Shown here: piece after piece, positions 62,959 to 64,000 of the stretch | How the letters are laid out: every line of letters begins with the position of its first letter | How positions within the stretch are numbered: position 1 is the first letter of the stretch | NCBI RefSeq assembly: GCF_019052805.1 | Contig: NZ_JAHQRJ010000001.1 | Location: forward strand, 2,790,001-2,854,000 | DNA from: Noviherbaspirillum sp. L7-7A | GTDB lineage: Bacteria > Pseudomonadota > Gammaproteobacteria > Burkholderiales > Burkholderiaceae_D | Direction of reading: 5' to 3' | DNA: 64,000 bases | Made by a program: the position numbers and the translations under genes | Notes under the pieces: generated by a model | Seen by the model: only the letters and a program-made list of their open reading frames with translations | What the model was told of the DNA's origin: nothing | Database searches by the model: none

Positions 62959-63163
62959 GGCGAAGCAAAAGAAGTAGGCAAGAAAAGGCGACCCGATGAT
63001 CGCGCCCCGCTGCGCGGGGTCCCCGTGCCGTCGACGCCTGAAGCGGGGCGCGGCTAAACTCGCTGCGCTGCGCTTCGCTCAAACAGACGCCGCACCTTAT
63101 CCGCTTCAGGCATCGCCGTCACGGCGCGCTCAACGGGACTTGAACTGCAACGGCAACGGCAAC
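62959..63163. repeat. Long dispersed repeat, copy B (inverted)
   Basis: The reverse complement of this stretch follows copy A (61022-61220) over about 150 bp with scattered mismatches: hexamers GTTGCC/GTTGCA, then CCCGTTGAGCGCGCCGTGA, GATAAGGTGCGGCGTCTGT, GCGCAGCGGGGCGCGATCA. It directly abuts the insertion sequence. Confidence 0.85.
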
Positions 63164-63170
63164 TGCTTTC

Positions 63171-63284
63171 GTAGGATGCAATACCCGAAGGGCATTGCAC
63201 CGCCGTTAGCAAACCGGAATGGCATTGCCACCGACTTCCCTGATCAACCAATGGTGGAATGCCCCTTCGGGGCATTCCACCTAC
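63171..63284. repeat. Two palindromic repeats of the dispersed family
   Basis: GTAGGATGCAATACCCGAAG-type unit at 63171-63200 and GGTGGAATGCCCCTTCGGGG plus CATTCCACCTAC at 63253-63284. They match the units at 24.1 and 36.1 kb in stem length and in the CTTCGGG/CGAAGGG core. 63285-63348 holds nothing recognisable. Confidence 0.85.
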
Positions 63285-63348
63285 GACCGCGGCGGAAGCG
63301 GTTCCACAGGTAATTCGGCGGTACCAGTTGCCGCCTCTCCCCTGCCCC

Positions 63349-64000
63349 TTACCCCCGCTGATAAGCCTCCCCCAGATACCCCGGCGCAGTCTGCCGCCCA
63401 ATCACCCCCGCCACCGCCAGCAAGGCCAGCAGATACGGCAGCATGATCAGCAGCGCGCTCGGCACCTGCACGCCCACCGTCGGCAGGAAGAACTGCAGCG
63501 CCGTCGCCGCGCCGAACAGCAGGCAGGCCAGCAGCATGCGGCCCAGCTTCCAGTTGCCGAAGATGATGGCGGCGATTGCCAGGTAGCCGCTACCGCTGGT
63601 CATGCCCTCGGTGAAGGTGTGGATGTCGCCAATCGAAATGAAGCAGCCGGCAATCGCCGCCATCACGCCCGAGAACATCACTGCACCATAGCGCAGCCCG
63701 TTGACCGACAGGCCCGACTTGTCGACCGCGCGCGGCGCCGCGCCGGCGGCGTGCAAGGCCAGGCCAAGCGCGGTCTGGCGCATCATGAAGGCGGTGGCGG
63801 CGATGATCACAAGGCCGAGATAGAACAGCCAGACCTGCTCCAACACCACCTGCCCGACGATGGGAATGTCGCGCAGCAGCGGCGGCGCCCATTTGTCCAG
63901 GCCGGGAATCGCCGCGCTGGAGCGGCTGCCGAAGAGTTCGCGGTAGGCCAGCGTGGTGCCGCCCAGCGCCAGGATGTTGATGCCGATGCCGGTCACGATC
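63349..64000 (-). CDS. Nucleoside-type ABC transporter permease (5' end outside window)
   Basis: The frame is open to the window edge, so the N-terminus is missing; the GTG at 63996 is internal. About 217 residues are visible, with five or six membrane helices. LALHAAGAAPRAVDKSGLSVNGLRYGAVMFSGVMAAIAG is the conserved cytoplasmic loop region of BPL_transp_2 permeases (YufQ/NupQ type, COG1079), followed by SGYLAIAAIIFGNWKLG. Such permeases serve purine nucleosides or related solutes through a Bmp/YufN binding protein that would lie upstream. Confidence 0.85.
   Translation of the reverse strand, partial: IVTGIGINILALGGTTLAYRELFGSRSSAAIPGLDKWAPPLLRDIPIVGQVVLEQVWLFYLGLVIIAATAFMMRQTALGLALHAAGAAPRAVDKSGLSVNGLRYGAVMFSGVMAAIAGCFISIGDIHTFTEGMTSGSGYLAIAAIIFGNWKLGRMLLACLLFGAATALQFFLPTVGVQVPSALLIMLPYLLALLAVAGVIGRQTAPGYLGEAYQRG

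Noticed and set aside
63171-63284. Rho-independent terminators
   Set aside because: The hairpins lack T runs and belong to the dispersed palindrome family, so they are listed as repeats, though a terminating effect is not excluded.

Overview
This window is about 64 kb of a high-GC betaproteobacterial chromosome, most likely Burkholderiales, family Oxalobacteraceae (Herbaspirillum/Noviherbaspirillum/Massilia-like). The placement is inferred from gene order: ftsY-ftsE-ftsX-rpoH, an aa3-type cytochrome oxidase locus with CtaG, DUF2970, SURF1 and heme A genes, tyrS-dtd-dusB-fis-purH-ruvC-ruvAB, and a thiCSGE operon behind a TPP riboswitch. It also rests on an orphan Bug-type periplasmic binding protein and a TtcA-free, TctA/B-free context typical of the group. 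No tRNA, rRNA or CRISPR array was seen.

Layout. 1-9 kb: end of a MOSC protein, then a minus-strand run (ferredoxin, coaD, rsmD, an inactive/active pair of M16 peptidases), then divergent ftsY, ftsE, ftsX and rpoH. A perfect CIRCE operator sits in front of rpoH. 9-18.5 kb: a respiratory block on the minus strand reading DUF2244, coxB, coxA, a 36-residue membrane peptide, ctaG, DUF2970, coxC, then SURF1, a Sco-like protein, ctaA, ctaB and a Sco lipoprotein. 18.6-24 kb: bioC, comF, trmL, a periplasmic copper chaperone and a UvrD-type helicase. 24-28 kb: palindromic repeats and the thiamine operon. 28-46 kb: a PAS-GGDEF-EAL protein, valS, a hydratase, ruvAB, a small membrane protein with a HELAH motif, ruvC, purH, fis, dusB, a phosphatase, dtd, tyrS, then cell-wall genes (M23 peptidase, anmK) and a Bug protein. 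46-53 kb: a tiny hydrophilic gene, glgP-glgA-glgC and thiD.

53.2-55.1 kb is accessory: a 198-residue Rossmann/SLOG-like protein followed by a membrane-anchored TIR protein whose 3' end runs into the convergent neighbouring gene. This is the best candidate in the window for a little-described signalling or defence pair. 55-60.7 kb is a catabolic operon on the minus strand: ABC substrate-binding protein, permease, ATPase, an AtzG-like small subunit, an AtzE-like amidase, a GntR regulator and an isochorismatase-fold (BiuH-like) hydrolase. A perfect 14-bp palindrome lies upstream. The genes suggest uptake and stepwise hydrolysis of a small amide or ureide.

60.7-63.3 kb is repeat-rich. It has a 33-bp tandem duplication, a GTTGCA hexamer tract, two inverted copies of a long dispersed repeat and an IS66-type insertion sequence lying at the centre of a 35-bp inverted repeat. 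Short palindromic repeats of one family recur at 24.1, 36.1 and 63.2 kb. The window ends inside a permease of a nucleoside-type ABC transporter.
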